64,000 bases of DNA from Sulfuricurvum sp. (GCF_028710345.1 NZ_JAQTUH010000004.1:157183-221182); one strand, 5' to 3'; shown: positions 43,737-53,910, numbered from the stretch's first letter. Made by a program: numbers and translations. The notes: generated by a model from the letters alone, not told the origin.

Positions 43737-44095
43737 TGAAAGAACGTTTAGCCGGATTTCTCCTTATGTGTGCAGTCGTACCGCTCGCAATATTGGGATA
43801 TTTGATTATTTGCTACGCAGGCTTTATCGGCAAGCCCGCACGCGGTCGAGCGGGGGTGAGAGCACTCGATCATTTTGTCAATGCAACCGTCTTTAATGGT
43901 TATGCGTGGGAATCGGTATCATCTCATGCTTGGCGAGAACGCAATACAAAATGGTGGGCAGCATGGGTTATAAAAATAACGGATGCTTTTCAAAAAGATC
44001 ATTGTATGCGTGCCAATAAACGGGAACAACCGATAATAGATCTAATGCTTCATAAAGGTTTGCACGATCAAACCATCGGCAAAAAGAGACAATAA
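43736..44095 (+). CDS. Small membrane-anchored protein of the capsule operon, unknown function
   Basis: A 119-residue protein with one N-terminal membrane helix (FLLMCAVVPLAILGYLIICY) and a basic/aromatic remainder (NGYAWESVSSHAWRERNTKW; VIKITDAFQKDHCMRANKRE). No family recognised. It starts on the last base of the P450 stop (TGATG) and ends three bases before kpsS. The unbroken packing suggests a structural or partner role for the P450 or for KpsS. Confidence 0.72.
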   Translation: MKERLAGFLLMCAVVPLAILGYLIICYAGFIGKPARGRAGVRALDHFVNATVFNGYAWESVSSHAWRERNTKWWAAWVIKITDAFQKDHCMRANKREQPIIDLMLHKGLHDQTIGKKRQ

Positions 44096-44098
44096 ACC

Positions 44099-45316
44099 AT
44101 GGTTCGTAGAGGTTTACAATCATTTAAAGATAAAAAAGTTGTTTTATTGCAAGGTCCTGTTGGCCCTTTTTTCAAGAACCTTGGTTACGATTTAGAAAAT
44201 GTCGGTGCAGAAGTTTACAAAATCAACTTTAACGGAGGAGATTGGTTTTTTTCTTCAGACAAAAACATCGTTAATTTTAGAAACCATTTTGACCAATGGG
44301 AATCCTACTTTACCAATTTTATCGAAACATATAACATTGATACTGTCATTTTTTTTGGAGATTGTCGCAAATACCATCAAGTTTCACATAAAGTTGCCGA
44401 TTACAAAGGGTTAGATATTGGTGTGTTTGAAGAGGGTTATGTCCGTCCCGATTACATCACATTTGAAGAATTTGGGGTAAATGGATATTCTCAACTTTCA
44501 CGAGACCCACAATTTTATAAATCGTTATCGGAAGAGGAATTTTTGGCGCCAGACCCAATTCCTGTAGGCAATACCTTTTGGTGCATGGCATCGCATGCAG
44601 TTCTTTACTATTTTTTTAGTGCCGTACTTTATCCGGTATTTCACCGATATACCCATCATAGACCTCTCAACCCTTTCGAAACATTTTATTGGATTCGATC
44701 TCTTTGGCGCAAACAATACTATAAAATGAAAGAATATGGAATGCAAATGGACTTGATAGAGCACCATTCTAAGAGCTACTATTTGGCACCGCTTCAAATT
44801 TCAACAGATGCACAAGTGCGCGAACATTCTGATTTTAGTTCCGTTGAGAATTTTATTGAAAGAATAATAGGCTCTTTTTCAGCTAATGCTCCCAAAGACA
44901 CCTTACTAGTAATCAAACACCATCCTCTAGATCGTGGTTATCATGACTACTCCTCCTTTATACGACGCTTAGCTCATCATCATAATGTAGCCACTAGGGT
45001 ACGTTATATTCACGATCAACACCTTCCATCTCTCCTAGAACATGCGCGCGGTGTAGTCATGATCAATTCAACCGTAGGGCTTTCTGCTATACATCATAAT
45101 GCACCAGTATTGGCATGCGGAACCGCTATTTATGATTTTGAAGGAATGACCTATCAAGGTTCAATTCACTCATTTTGGAATGCAGCAGAGACATTTAAAA
45201 TCAACCGAGATTTATATCATCGATTTCGTGGCTATGTTATTCGAAGCAACCAAATTAATGGTAGCTTTTATCGATGTTTAAACCATAGTAATCTTCACTC
45301 TGGCGTATCTTGGTAA
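44099..45316 (+). CDS. kpsS: Capsule Kdo transferase KpsS
   Basis: A 405-residue protein. Family marks are VVLLQGPVGPFFKNLGYDL near the N terminus, NFNGGDWFF, VIFFGDCRKYHQVSH, GVFEEGYVRPDYITFEEFGV, LVIKHHPLDRGYHDYSSFI and GVVMINSTVGLSAIHHNAPV. KpsS adds the first Kdo to lyso-phosphatidylglycerol as the lipid anchor of group 2-type capsules, after which KpsC extends it. Last gene of the capsule block; ABC exporter genes (kpsMT, kpsED) are not in the window. Confidence 0.95.
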   Translation: MVRRGLQSFKDKKVVLLQGPVGPFFKNLGYDLENVGAEVYKINFNGGDWFFSSDKNIVNFRNHFDQWESYFTNFIETYNIDTVIFFGDCRKYHQVSHKVADYKGLDIGVFEEGYVRPDYITFEEFGVNGYSQLSRDPQFYKSLSEEEFLAPDPIPVGNTFWCMASHAVLYYFFSAVLYPVFHRYTHHRPLNPFETFYWIRSLWRKQYYKMKEYGMQMDLIEHHSKSYYLAPLQISTDAQVREHSDFSSVENFIERIIGSFSANAPKDTLLVIKHHPLDRGYHDYSSFIRRLAHHHNVATRVRYIHDQHLPSLLEHARGVVMINSTVGLSAIHHNAPVLACGTAIYDFEGMTYQGSIHSFWNAAETFKINRDLYHRFRGYVIRSNQINGSFYRCLNHSNLHSGVSW

Positions 45317-45475
45317 TATACTAATACTTCAGTAACAAAGCTATATTAGCCAATCTGTTACCATTCTTTACATCCACTCTTGTTTTACCCTTTTTATTGT
45401 TGAGTTGTTACGTTTCATTAACAATACTTTAAATTATATGTCAAAATAAAGCTACTACAACCATAAGGAATCTTC

Positions 45476-46756
45476 ATGACCTCATCCAAAATTCTCCTCT
45501 CACTAGTCGCGTCCGCATGTGTCGCAACCCTTTCATCTGCAATGGAGTTTCAAGTATTAGGTGCTAAAGCTGCTTCCATGGGGGGCGCCGGTATTGCCAC
45601 ATCACCCTCTTCACTAGCAGCGTATAACAATCCTGCACTTTTGGCTAATAATCCTGAAAAGTTCACGTTTCACCTCGGTGTCGGTGTCGGTGCAAAAGAC
45701 ACAGGAGCAGGTGCAGCAGCAGGAAAGTTGAGCGATATGGATTTCTCTTCTCTTAACAATAAAGATGCCACAAACCTTACTACGACCGATATTGATAATT
45801 TGCAAAAAGCGCGCGATATTATCGTAGGGATGAATGGACAAGGATTTCAAGTAAACCCCACAGCTGATCTAGGACTCTCGATCGGCTCATTTGGGACAGG
45901 GTTGTTTGTTACCTCCGACATCGGAGCCGTTGCCAATATCGATCAAACCCACAAAGACCTTATTTGGAAACAAGATAATGGAAATGGAACCTTTACTTAT
46001 GTAGATATCGTCAATAGTGTCAACGTATCTCAAGCTACCTACGAAAGCACATCACTGCAATATGCCGTTGAAAATAAAAGCACCTATCTTGATGTTGTAG
46101 GGCTAGCAGTGTATGAAATACCGCTTGCTTATGGATATGCATTTGATACAGGGCTCGGTTCACTTTCAGTCGGTGGTGTACTCAAATACATGAAAGGTAA
46201 AACTTTTTATAAACAAATGAACATTGATAGTGATAATACCACTAATAATCTCAGCGATAATGCGGTAGACACTTCGACCTTCGGTATTGATCTAGGGATG
46301 GCTTTCAAACCAGATGCCCTACGTGAACTCACTCTCGCCCTTGTAGGGAAAAATCTTAATACCCCCTCGTTTGATATTGCTGCTGCTGCGGGTGGAGGAC
46401 AATATGAGATTAAACCTGCCATTCGTGCCGGTTTAGCCTATCATCCAAACAGCTGGGTAGAATTTGCCCTTGACGCTGACCTTACCAACAACAAATCACT
46501 TACCCACTACGATACGCGCTATGTTGGTGGAGGATTAAATTTTGACCTTTCCCTTATAGAGCTCAATGTCGGTCTTATGAAAAACACCGCATCCAATGAC
46601 CAAGCCGGTCTTATCTACACCGCCGGAATCGCAACCGGACCATCATGGCTCCATTTCGAACTTACAGGGCAAATGGCGAGTAAATCAGGAGAAGTAGATG
46701 GAACAAGCTATCCGATGCAAGCAATGGTAAATTTCGCTATTTCTTCGGCGTGGTAA
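45476..46756 (+). CDS. TraF-like outer-membrane beta-barrel protein
   Basis: A 426-residue exported protein with signal peptide MTSSKILLSLVASACVATLSSA. The mature start, FQVLGAKAASMGGAGIATSPSSLAAYNNPALLA, has the conserved G-A-(K/R)-x-x-x-M-G-G-A-x-x-A...NPA motif of FadL-like and TraF_2 (PF13729) barrels. Repeated amphipathic strands follow and the last residues (AMVNFAISSAW) end in an aromatic, as outer-membrane proteins do. Cargo unknown. First of three secreted-protein genes in a row. The 159-base gap before it holds no feature I can name beyond a TAAGGA ribosome binding site. Confidence 0.8.
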   Translation: MTSSKILLSLVASACVATLSSAMEFQVLGAKAASMGGAGIATSPSSLAAYNNPALLANNPEKFTFHLGVGVGAKDTGAGAAAGKLSDMDFSSLNNKDATNLTTTDIDNLQKARDIIVGMNGQGFQVNPTADLGLSIGSFGTGLFVTSDIGAVANIDQTHKDLIWKQDNGNGTFTYVDIVNSVNVSQATYESTSLQYAVENKSTYLDVVGLAVYEIPLAYGYAFDTGLGSLSVGGVLKYMKGKTFYKQMNIDSDNTTNNLSDNAVDTSTFGIDLGMAFKPDALRELTLALVGKNLNTPSFDIAAAAGGGQYEIKPAIRAGLAYHPNSWVEFALDADLTNNKSLTHYDTRYVGGGLNFDLSLIELNVGLMKNTASNDQAGLIYTAGIATGPSWLHFELTGQMASKSGEVDGTSYPMQAMVNFAISSAW

Positions 46757-46771
46757 AAATCCCTTCCCATC

Positions 46772-46793
46772 ATTCCATGCTACGGCACGGAAT
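46772..46793. repeat. REP-like palindromic element, single degenerate hairpin
   Basis: ATTCCATG-CTACGG-CACGGAAT with one mismatch in the stem, preceded by CATC. It belongs to the GTCATTCC family and lies between the TraF-like and lipoprotein genes. Confidence 0.55.
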
Positions 46794-46819
46794 CCTCACC
46801 AACAACTAAAGGAATCTCA

Positions 46820-48976
46820 ATGAAAAATAAACGTTTGACAACGATTCTCTTCTCAGGTATTACTACCGTATTTCTCATCGGTTGTGGTGGCGGAGGCGGA
46901 GATAGTAGCTCTACTGCAAATCCCACTGCTTCAAACGTCCCAACAGGAAGCTACACCGTATCCGTTATCGATGATAACATTAGCGGAGCAACGATCAGTG
47001 CGCCTGAGTGTGCTACATTCTCTCACAATGGTGGCAACTCTTATACCTTAAAAGAGTGCATAGGTGCACCATCGACCATTACTGCCGTAGGTGGCTTCGT
47101 GGATGTAGATGGTGATGGGGTACAAGGAGCAACGGAAGTCAGTCAAACCGCACCGTTAATACTCAAAGTATCCCAAACAACCTTGACCAACAACTTCGCT
47201 GTAACACCACTGTCTACTCTTGCATCACAAGAGAGTAACCTGAGCGCATTAGCATCAGCCCTAGGGGTAAACGAATCAGATTTCTTTCAAGATAATGCTG
47301 CTAACAGAAACAAAATGCGCGCGATAAATGCCATCCTCATCTCCGCACGCGAGGCAGGAATTACCAAATATGATTTGTTTATCAGTGATTTAAAAGAGTT
47401 AATTAAAACCAAAGGCTCACTCGCTGCCGCACAAGCAGACATGATGAATCCAGCTAACTTGGCTGCGTATAAAACGAAGTTCGGTATCGTCTTTGGTGGA
47501 TTTGTAAACGATACATCAAATATTACCCTTGATTCCGATCCTCTTGCTCAGGTTAAGGCTAAAAATACCGTTCCCGCAGGAAAAGTACGTTTAGGAGGAT
47601 TTGTTTGGGATGGTGCTATTGCGGATGCAAACATCACTATTTATGACGGTGCAACCATCATCGGCTCTGTATCATCCGATAGCATCGGGCGCTATAAAAT
47701 TGATATCGATAGTACAGCATTAATGAGCTCTAAAGTATTGAAAATCGTAGCCATCAAAGGGTCAATCAAGCTCATCGCCTACATCACTACCGATGAGCTA
47801 AAAGCAGGTAATTTCGGCTCACGCGTCTCCAGTGGTACAGTAGAAGATCTCGTTATCTCCAACGTCACAACAGCCAAAGCGGTTATGATTGATAAACTCG
47901 ATTCCAATGCAACCTTAAATGCTCTGACAATGACTCAGACCAAAGCCCTTGTTGAATCACTTTATGCGGATGATGTTCTCAAAATAGCCTCAAGCATCAA
48001 AGCCGTAATAGACGGTGGAGCATCAATGAGCCAAAGTGATACTCTCGCATTAGCAAGTGATGTTGCTTCAGGGACTCAAACAGCCGATAAAAGCTACTCA
48101 ACCGCTATCAGTTCTGATCCCATCCTCAGTCATCAGTTAACCTCAACGACAAGCGTACCGACAGGGACAACCTCTATGCGCGCTGTAATGGAGGGAAAAA
48201 CATTCTATCAGTTTGACTATTTCAGTGGATTTACAAACAACCCTTTCACCTACACCACTATGAAAATCAATACCGACGGATCACTGAGTTCTACTGATTA
48301 CCGCAATGACACAGGAACGAACTGGATATCTTTTCAAACACAAACTTCCCCTAGTGGTACCATGAAATGGTCAAGCGATGGCAATATTTTATATGATGCA
48401 GGAGATTACTGGGTACCGCAAAAACACACTCTTCTCAAAAAAGAGGTCATTACCTCAAACGGAATAAGTGCTAATATCTACTTTACACGCGACGAAACAA
48501 CTGCTGATGGAACAGAGGGGTTCTTTACCAACTTTGCAGCAACATCAAATGACGGGAGCGGAACCTATACTCCTGCTACAAAACAAATAAGCTATACCTA
48601 TTCCGATGGAGGAACTAATACCTTTTATCTCGGTAATAACGGCTATCTCCAATGGGATCCAGTAACAGGGGTGGCAGGGACAGATACAACGAATAAATGG
48701 GAAACCATCACCCGATACGGGAAAACGTTCTACGTGGTTCAGTGGAGTGATTACCGTGCGATCTTTTATATCGATGCAAACAATCATGTTTACAAAAAAG
48801 ATTATAATCCTATCGGTACAGTTGAAATAAGCTGGATGACGGATAGCCCTGCTCTTCTTTACGTGTGGAAAAACATAACACAAACACAAAGAGATACCCT
48901 ACAGGCACAAATTCCTATGCAATGGAATTGGCAAACTATCCAACGAATATTTTTTGATTTTCTTAAATCGCTATAA
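46820..48976 (+). CDS. Large surface or periplasmic lipoprotein
   Basis: A 718-residue protein with lipoprotein signal MKNKRLTTILFSGITTVFLIGC; C22 is the lipidated cysteine, followed by a Gly/Ser-rich linker. Residues about 40-190 form a domain with VDVDGDGVQGATEVSQTAP (calcium-loop-like) and NNFAVTPLSTLAS. Near residues 255-330 lies a carboxypeptidase-regulatory-like beta sandwich (RLGGFVWDGAIADANITIYD). The C-terminal 260 residues are rich in Tyr/Trp/Thr strands and unassigned. Such proteins are common in marine and sediment Campylobacterota, with unknown ligands. It lies between two outer-membrane barrel genes. Confidence 0.72.
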   Translation: MKNKRLTTILFSGITTVFLIGCGGGGGDSSSTANPTASNVPTGSYTVSVIDDNISGATISAPECATFSHNGGNSYTLKECIGAPSTITAVGGFVDVDGDGVQGATEVSQTAPLILKVSQTTLTNNFAVTPLSTLASQESNLSALASALGVNESDFFQDNAANRNKMRAINAILISAREAGITKYDLFISDLKELIKTKGSLAAAQADMMNPANLAAYKTKFGIVFGGFVNDTSNITLDSDPLAQVKAKNTVPAGKVRLGGFVWDGAIADANITIYDGATIIGSVSSDSIGRYKIDIDSTALMSSKVLKIVAIKGSIKLIAYITTDELKAGNFGSRVSSGTVEDLVISNVTTAKAVMIDKLDSNATLNALTMTQTKALVESLYADDVLKIASSIKAVIDGGASMSQSDTLALASDVASGTQTADKSYSTAISSDPILSHQLTSTTSVPTGTTSMRAVMEGKTFYQFDYFSGFTNNPFTYTTMKINTDGSLSSTDYRNDTGTNWISFQTQTSPSGTMKWSSDGNILYDAGDYWVPQKHTLLKKEVITSNGISANIYFTRDETTADGTEGFFTNFAATSNDGSGTYTPATKQISYTYSDGGTNTFYLGNNGYLQWDPVTGVAGTDTTNKWETITRYGKTFYVVQWSDYRAIFYIDANNHVYKKDYNPIGTVEISWMTDSPALLYVWKNITQTQRDTLQAQIPMQWNWQTIQRIFFDFLKSL

Positions 48977-48991
48977 AGCCAAAGGAAACGT

Positions 48992-49873
48992 ATGAAAAAA
49001 TTACTTTTAACCGCTCTCATCCCCCTTGCCCTTTTTGGAAACGATGAGGGGGGAAAAATCTACAATGGGTACACCTACTTTAGCGTAGGGGTACAAAATA
49101 CTGCCTATCAAGAGGACTTTTTTTCTACTACGTTAGGTCAAAATGTTCACAGCGATGTTAAAACAACCAGCCCTGTCTATATCAGCGGAGGGTTAATGCG
49201 AGTCAATGATAAATACGATTTTTCGATGGATATTGCCTCAACTCTACTCCCAACCCAAGGGGATGAAAAATGGTATACCGATGGGGCACTCTATCAAACC
49301 AACTCGTTTGATGCGATGATCAATTCGATGGAGTTTTTAGGACATTACAAAGTCACCAACAATCATCGATTTGTTTTAGGGGCAACATATACTCTAGACA
49401 GCTATAAACGCTACACATGGAAAGACGAAACAGGTGCCTACATAACACAAACGGTTACTGATCCCGCAACTGGTCTACCTACAGATAGTGGTGTTAAATT
49501 AGGCTTAACAGAAGAGCGTGTGGCAACACTTTATGCTACAACAGGGTATTGGTATGAGAGTATCCCTCATGCTACAATGGGTAACGTCCGTTTTAAAGCC
49601 AATGCCTTGATCGGATTACCTATCTGGAATCAAGCCAACAATACATCTTTTGAAAAAATTACTTTTAACTCCACAAGCGGATACAAAGCAGAAGCTAATC
49701 TTTATGCGGGCTACCCTCTTTTAAAAGGACTAGAGCTTGGTCTGTTTACGGGATACAATTACCAAAAGAAAAGCGGTACGGATGTTGCAGCAGATGGCCA
49801 TACTAAATGGCCTGAAAATGTTCTCAGTTCATGGCAGGCAGGAGTTAGCTTGGTATGGAATTTTTCGAACTAA
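48992..49873 (+). CDS. Putative outer-membrane beta-barrel protein
   Basis: A 293-residue exported protein with signal peptide MKKLLLTALIPLALFG. The mature part alternates polar and aromatic residues in strand-like runs (YTYFSVGVQNTAYQEDFF; LEFLGHYKVTNNHRFVLGA-like) and ends in SWQAGVSLVWNFSN, close to the aromatic C-terminal signal of barrels. No family recognised. It begins 15 bases after the lipoprotein stop with AAAGGA, so the two are co-translated. The 3' end is seven bases from the convergent fliI. Confidence 0.65.
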   Translation: MKKLLLTALIPLALFGNDEGGKIYNGYTYFSVGVQNTAYQEDFFSTTLGQNVHSDVKTTSPVYISGGLMRVNDKYDFSMDIASTLLPTQGDEKWYTDGALYQTNSFDAMINSMEFLGHYKVTNNHRFVLGATYTLDSYKRYTWKDETGAYITQTVTDPATGLPTDSGVKLGLTEERVATLYATTGYWYESIPHATMGNVRFKANALIGLPIWNQANNTSFEKITFNSTSGYKAEANLYAGYPLLKGLELGLFTGYNYQKKSGTDVAADGHTKWPENVLSSWQAGVSLVWNFSN

Positions 49874-49880
49874 CTACCCT

Positions 49881-51185
49881 CTACTGCATCAACTCAATCA
49901 ACGCATCCACCGTTGATTGAAACTCACTCGAACTCATCGCTTCTTGGGATAAAAATTCATCCATCCTCTCTTTTTTACTGATCGCTTCATCGAGTTCTCT
50001 ATCCGTACCACGCACATACGCACCAATACGGATCAGCATCTCATTCTCTTTTAATAGTGTATACAGACGGCGAAATCGTCGCACGGCGGCGAGATGTTCG
50101 GGAGTGATGATGTCGTTCATCACCCGTGAAGCGGAGTTGAGGATATGGATAGGGGGATAAATACCAAAATCGGTGAGTTCGCGAGAGAGGACGATGTGCC
50201 CATCGAGGATTGAGCGGGACTGATCGGCGATGGGATCGGACATATCGTCTCCCTCCACCAAAACCGTGAAAAAGGCAGTGATGGAACCGTTCCCCTCCTC
50301 TTTGCCTGCTCGCTCCATTAGCTGTGGTAGAAGTGTCAACGACGATGGAGGATACCCTTTGGACGTTGGAGGCTCACCTAAAGCTAGACCGATTTCCCGC
50401 TGTGCCATCGCAAAACGGGTCACGGAGTCCATCATAAAAAGGACATCTTTCCCTTGGGCTTTAAAATACTCCGCGACGCTCATCGCACTAAACGCCCCAT
50501 ATTTACGCATCAGCGGGGAATCATCACTCGTCGCAACCACCAAAACGGTGTTCTCTAAATTGCCACCGAGGCTTTTTTCGATAAATTCGGGAACCTCCCG
50601 CCCCCGCTCTCCGATAAGGGCAACCACTTTAATAGGGGCATCCGCTCCACGGACTATCATCCCCATCAGTGTCGATTTACCCACTCCACTTCCGGCGAAG
50701 ATACCCAGTTTTTGCCCTTTTCCACAGGTGAGCAATCCATCGATGGTTTTGACCCCGACACTAAACACCTCATCGATCATCCCCCGCTTCATTGCAGCGA
50801 TAGGGGCTTTGATAATCGGTTCAGTGTGAGAGCCAAAAATGGGACCTTTCCCATCGATAGGTTTCATAAACGGATCGACGACACGCCCCAGTAATCCATC
50901 ACCCACCTCGATAGACATCCCGTTTTGATTGGTAAATACCTTATCTCCGGCACGAAACCCTTCGACAAAACGAAAAGGGGTAACAAAAAAGCGATTTCGC
51001 TCCACCTCGCTCACCATCCCCATGGTTTCGCTTCCATCAATATCCGAAACAATAGTGACCGTATCGCCGATACTCACATGCAACCCCTCAGCCACAATCA
51101 CCGTCGGAGAGATTTTCGTTACAGTGCCAAAAATAGTGGTGAGTTTTTGCTGACCTAGACGTTCACGAAGGGCTTTTAGAGGCAT
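49881..51185 (-). CDS. fliI: Flagellum-specific ATPase FliI
   Basis: A 434-residue ATPase of the flagellar type III export apparatus, related to the F1 beta subunit. It has Walker A GIFAGSGVGKSTLMGM (residues 161-176), VALIGERGREVPEFIE, Walker B VLFMMDSVTRFAMAQREIGLA (strand plus helix) and GEPPTSKGYPPSSLTLLPQL. The adjacent order fliI-folE-tig-clpP-def resembles that of Campylobacter. Three hairpins separate it from folE, which is upstream on the same strand. Confidence 0.97.
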   Translation of the reverse strand: MPLKALRERLGQQKLTTIFGTVTKISPTVIVAEGLHVSIGDTVTIVSDIDGSETMGMVSEVERNRFFVTPFRFVEGFRAGDKVFTNQNGMSIEVGDGLLGRVVDPFMKPIDGKGPIFGSHTEPIIKAPIAAMKRGMIDEVFSVGVKTIDGLLTCGKGQKLGIFAGSGVGKSTLMGMIVRGADAPIKVVALIGERGREVPEFIEKSLGGNLENTVLVVATSDDSPLMRKYGAFSAMSVAEYFKAQGKDVLFMMDSVTRFAMAQREIGLALGEPPTSKGYPPSSLTLLPQLMERAGKEEGNGSITAFFTVLVEGDDMSDPIADQSRSILDGHIVLSRELTDFGIYPPIHILNSASRVMNDIITPEHLAAVRRFRRLYTLLKENEMLIRIGAYVRGTDRELDEAISKKERMDEFLSQEAMSSSEFQSTVDALIELMQ

Positions 51186-51198
51186 GGTTTAAAATTCT

Positions 51199-51282
51199 CC
51201 CACATAAAATGTGGGTAGCTTTAGGGGATTGCAAAGGACGATTTCGTCCTTGCCACTAAAATGAGCTTTGCTTATTTTAGTG
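51199..51282. other. Three consecutive hairpins between folE and fliI
   Basis: CCCACAT-AAA-ATGTGGG (51199-51215), GCAAAGGACG-ATTT-CGTCCTTGC (51231-51253, one bulge) and CACTAAAATGAGC-TTT-GCTTATTTTAGTG (51254-51282, one G-U pair). They fill the 104-base gap ahead of the fliI start on the minus strand. They could end folE transcription, act as a fliI leader, or be repeat relics. Confidence 0.6.
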
Positions 51283-51289
51283 CATAACA

Positions 51290-51865
51290 TTAGTAACGAT
51301 TTCCACTCGAAGAGTTTATAAGACTAAAAAACTCCATACGGGTCTTTTCATCTTTTTTGAACAATCCGCGCAATGCACTCGATGTAGTTGTGGAGCTGAT
51401 TTTCTCCACTCCCCGCATCTCCATACACATATGACGCGCTTGGATTACCACGGCGACCCCTTTAGGTTTAATCGCCTCCATCAACGCATCGGCGATTTGT
51501 TCGGTGAGTTGTTCTTGAATCTGCATACGTCGGGAGAAGACATCGACAACACGTGGGATTTTAGAGAGCCCTACTACTTTTCCATTGGGGATATAGGCAA
51601 CATGGGCACGACCGATAATCGGGAGGAGATGGTGCTCGCACGTCGAATAAAACTCGATATCTTTGATTAATACCATCTCATCATTAGAGCTTTCAAACAT
51701 CGCCGAATTGAGAATAGTTTGGGCATCTTCTTGATACCCTCCGAACATAAATTCATACGCCTTTAAAACGCGCTCAGGGGTCTTGAGAAGCCCCTCACGA
51801 TTGACATCCTCTCCGACATGGGTTATCATTGTTTTTACGGCATCTATAAAGTGTTCGTTCGCCAT
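51290..51865 (-). CDS. folE: GTP cyclohydrolase I
   Basis: A 191-residue zinc enzyme that converts GTP to dihydroneopterin triphosphate, the first step of folate (or queuosine precursor) synthesis. Marks are [43 protein letters not shown] (C and H zinc ligands), [17 protein letters not shown], and [15 protein letters not shown] with the second cysteine. A TATATT box lies shortly before ATG 51865. Divergent from tig. Confidence 0.97.
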   Translation of the reverse strand: MANEHFIDAVKTMITHVGEDVNREGLLKTPERVLKAYEFMFGGYQEDAQTILNSAMFESSNDEMVLIKDIEFYSTCEHHLLPIIGRAHVAYIPNGKVVGLSKIPRVVDVFSRRMQIQEQLTEQIADALMEAIKPKGVAVVIQARHMCMEMRGVEKISSTTTSSALRGLFKKDEKTRMEFFSLINSSSGNRY

Positions 51866-52003
51866 AGTTTCTCGCTTAATATAGTCTCTTTTTTATAGTA
51901 TGCTACTTTAACACGTCTTTGCTTTTATTCAGCCATTTATTAACCCTTTTAGGATATTATTGCCACCATTTACTCATCATGAGATAACCCAACAAGGATA
52001 TTA

Positions 52004-53299
52004 ATGCAAATCACTACCAACAAAATCGACTCCGCAAACGCAAAAATCAATGCGGCGATTACACGCAACACTATCGATTCTAACATCGAAAAAATCGCTA
52101 AACAAATAGCGAAAGAGGCTAAAGTTGCCGGCTTCCGTAAAGGAAAAACACCTATCAGTGCCGTCAAAAAACAATACGGTGAACGTCTTGTTCAAGATGC
52201 AGAAGCTCAAGCGCTTCGCGATTTGCTCAATGCAGGTCTCGTAGAGATGGGAATCGCTAACGATCTTCTTATCGGTGAGCCGAACATCACAAAATTTGAA
52301 AAAAATGATAACGGTATCGATGTTGAAGTAACCATCGCTACACGTCCTGCTATCGAGCTTGGCGATTATGTAGCATTGGTTCCAGAAGTTGCTAAACCCT
52401 CAATCGATGATGCTGCTATCATGGCACGTATCGAAGAGCTTGCAAGCGCTCAAGCACCTCTCGTAAATATCGAAGAAGACCGCGCACTTGTTAGCGGTGA
52501 TACTGCACTTCTCGATTTCGAAGGGTTCGTTGATGGCGAAGCATTCGAAGGTGGAAAAGCAGAAGGGTTCTCTCTTCGTCTTGGAAGCGGTCAATTTATC
52601 CCAGGATTTGAAGACCAAGTGATCGGGATGAAAAAAGGGGATGAAAACACTATCGCAGTAACCTTCCCAGAAAACTACGGCGGAGCTGCGCTAGCAGGTA
52701 AACCAGCTGAGTTCAAAGTAAAAATTCACGCTATCCAAGCAAAAGAAGCGGTAGTGGTTGATGAAGAATTGGCGAAAAAAATGCTTCCGGGGTTTGAAGA
52801 TGCAAGCGTAGAGATGCTCAAAGAGAAAGTAAAAGAGCAACTCGAATCTGAGGCTATGAGTGAGCTTTATAACGCGGAACTCAAACCAAATCTTATGGAA
52901 ACATTCGTCAGTGCATTCACCATCGATCTTCCTGAGTTCATCGTAGAACAAGAGATGGATATGGCATTGAACAAAAAAGCGCGCGAAATGAGCGAAGCAG
53001 AAATTCAAGAGCTTCGTGACAATGCTGATAAAGTAAAAGAACTTCGTGAAGCGTTCCGTGACGATGCGTGTCGTGCCGTTAAAGCAACCTTTATCGTTGA
53101 CGCTCTCGCTCGTGCTGAGAACATCGCAGTGAACGAACAAGAGTTGATGCAAACCATCTATTTCGAAGCAATGCAAATGGGTCAAGATCCTGCGGCAGTT
53201 TATAAAAACTACCAAGAATCAGGTTACTTGCCGGCTATCCAAATGGCGATGATCGAAGATCGCGTGTTGAGCAAATTGCTTAACGACAAAATCAAGTAA
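52004..53299 (+). CDS. tig: Trigger factor
   Basis: A 431-residue ribosome-bound chaperone. The N-terminal ribosome-binding domain ends in the signature [20 protein letters not shown] middle FKBP-type PPIase domain ([40 protein letters not shown]) and the helical C-terminal chaperone domain follow. AAGGA lies nine bases before ATG 52004. clpP starts five bases after the stop, so it heads the operon tig-clpP-GGDEF-like-def. Confidence 0.97.
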   Translation: MQITTNKIDSANAKINAAITRNTIDSNIEKIAKQIAKEAKVAGFRKGKTPISAVKKQYGERLVQDAEAQALRDLLNAGLVEMGIANDLLIGEPNITKFEKNDNGIDVEVTIATRPAIELGDYVALVPEVAKPSIDDAAIMARIEELASAQAPLVNIEEDRALVSGDTALLDFEGFVDGEAFEGGKAEGFSLRLGSGQFIPGFEDQVIGMKKGDENTIAVTFPENYGGAALAGKPAEFKVKIHAIQAKEAVVVDEELAKKMLPGFEDASVEMLKEKVKEQLESEAMSELYNAELKPNLMETFVSAFTIDLPEFIVEQEMDMALNKKAREMSEAEIQELRDNADKVKELREAFRDDACRAVKATFIVDALARAENIAVNEQELMQTIYFEAMQMGQDPAAVYKNYQESGYLPAIQMAMIEDRVLSKLLNDKIK

Positions 53300-53304
53300 T
53301 CAGC

Positions 53305-53907
53305 ATGAGCTATATCCCTTACGTTATCGAGAAAACAGGGCGTGGTGAGCGATCGTATGATATCTACTCACGTCTTCTCAAAGATCGTATCATTATGCTT
53401 AGCGGTGAGGTTCATGACGGTGTAGCTTCTTCTATCGTGGCACAGCTTTTATTCTTAGAAGCTGAAGATCCGACCAAAGATATCTATTTTTACATCAACT
53501 CTCCGGGAGGTGTTATCACCTCAGGGATGGCGATTTACGATACAATGAATTACATCCGTCCTGATGTTTGTACCATCTGTATCGGTCAAGCCGCCTCTAT
53601 GGGTGCATTCTTGCTCTCATCAGGAACCAAAGGGAAGCGTTATGCCCTCCCGCATGCACGTATCATGATTCACCAACCACTCGGCGGTGCTCAGGGTCAA
53701 GCAACCGATATTGAGATCCAAGCTAAAGAGATTTTACGCATGAAAGCCGAACTCAACGAGATTTTGGCGAAAAACTGTGGACAAACGGTTAAAAAACTTG
53801 AAAAAGATACCGACCGTGATAACTTCATGTCAGCCGCAGAGGGTGTAGAGTATGGTATTATAGACGAAGTACTTATCCAAAAAGAGAAAGTTGAGAGCAA
53901 AGAGTAA
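53305..53907 (+). CDS. clpP: ATP-dependent Clp protease proteolytic subunit
   Basis: A 200-residue serine protease that forms the degradation chamber with ClpX or ClpA. The catalytic triad is visible: S98 in [16 protein letters not shown]123 in [11 protein letters not shown] and D172 in [23 protein letters not shown] is also conserved. Length is usual. It lies five bases after tig and three before the degenerate GGDEF gene. Confidence 0.98.
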   Translation: MSYIPYVIEKTGRGERSYDIYSRLLKDRIIMLSGEVHDGVASSIVAQLLFLEAEDPTKDIYFYINSPGGVITSGMAIYDTMNYIRPDVCTICIGQAASMGAFLLSSGTKGKRYALPHARIMIHQPLGGAQGQATDIEIQAKEILRMKAELNEILAKNCGQTVKKLEKDTDRDNFMSAAEGVEYGIIDEVLIQKEKVESKE

Positions 53908-53910
53908 GCC

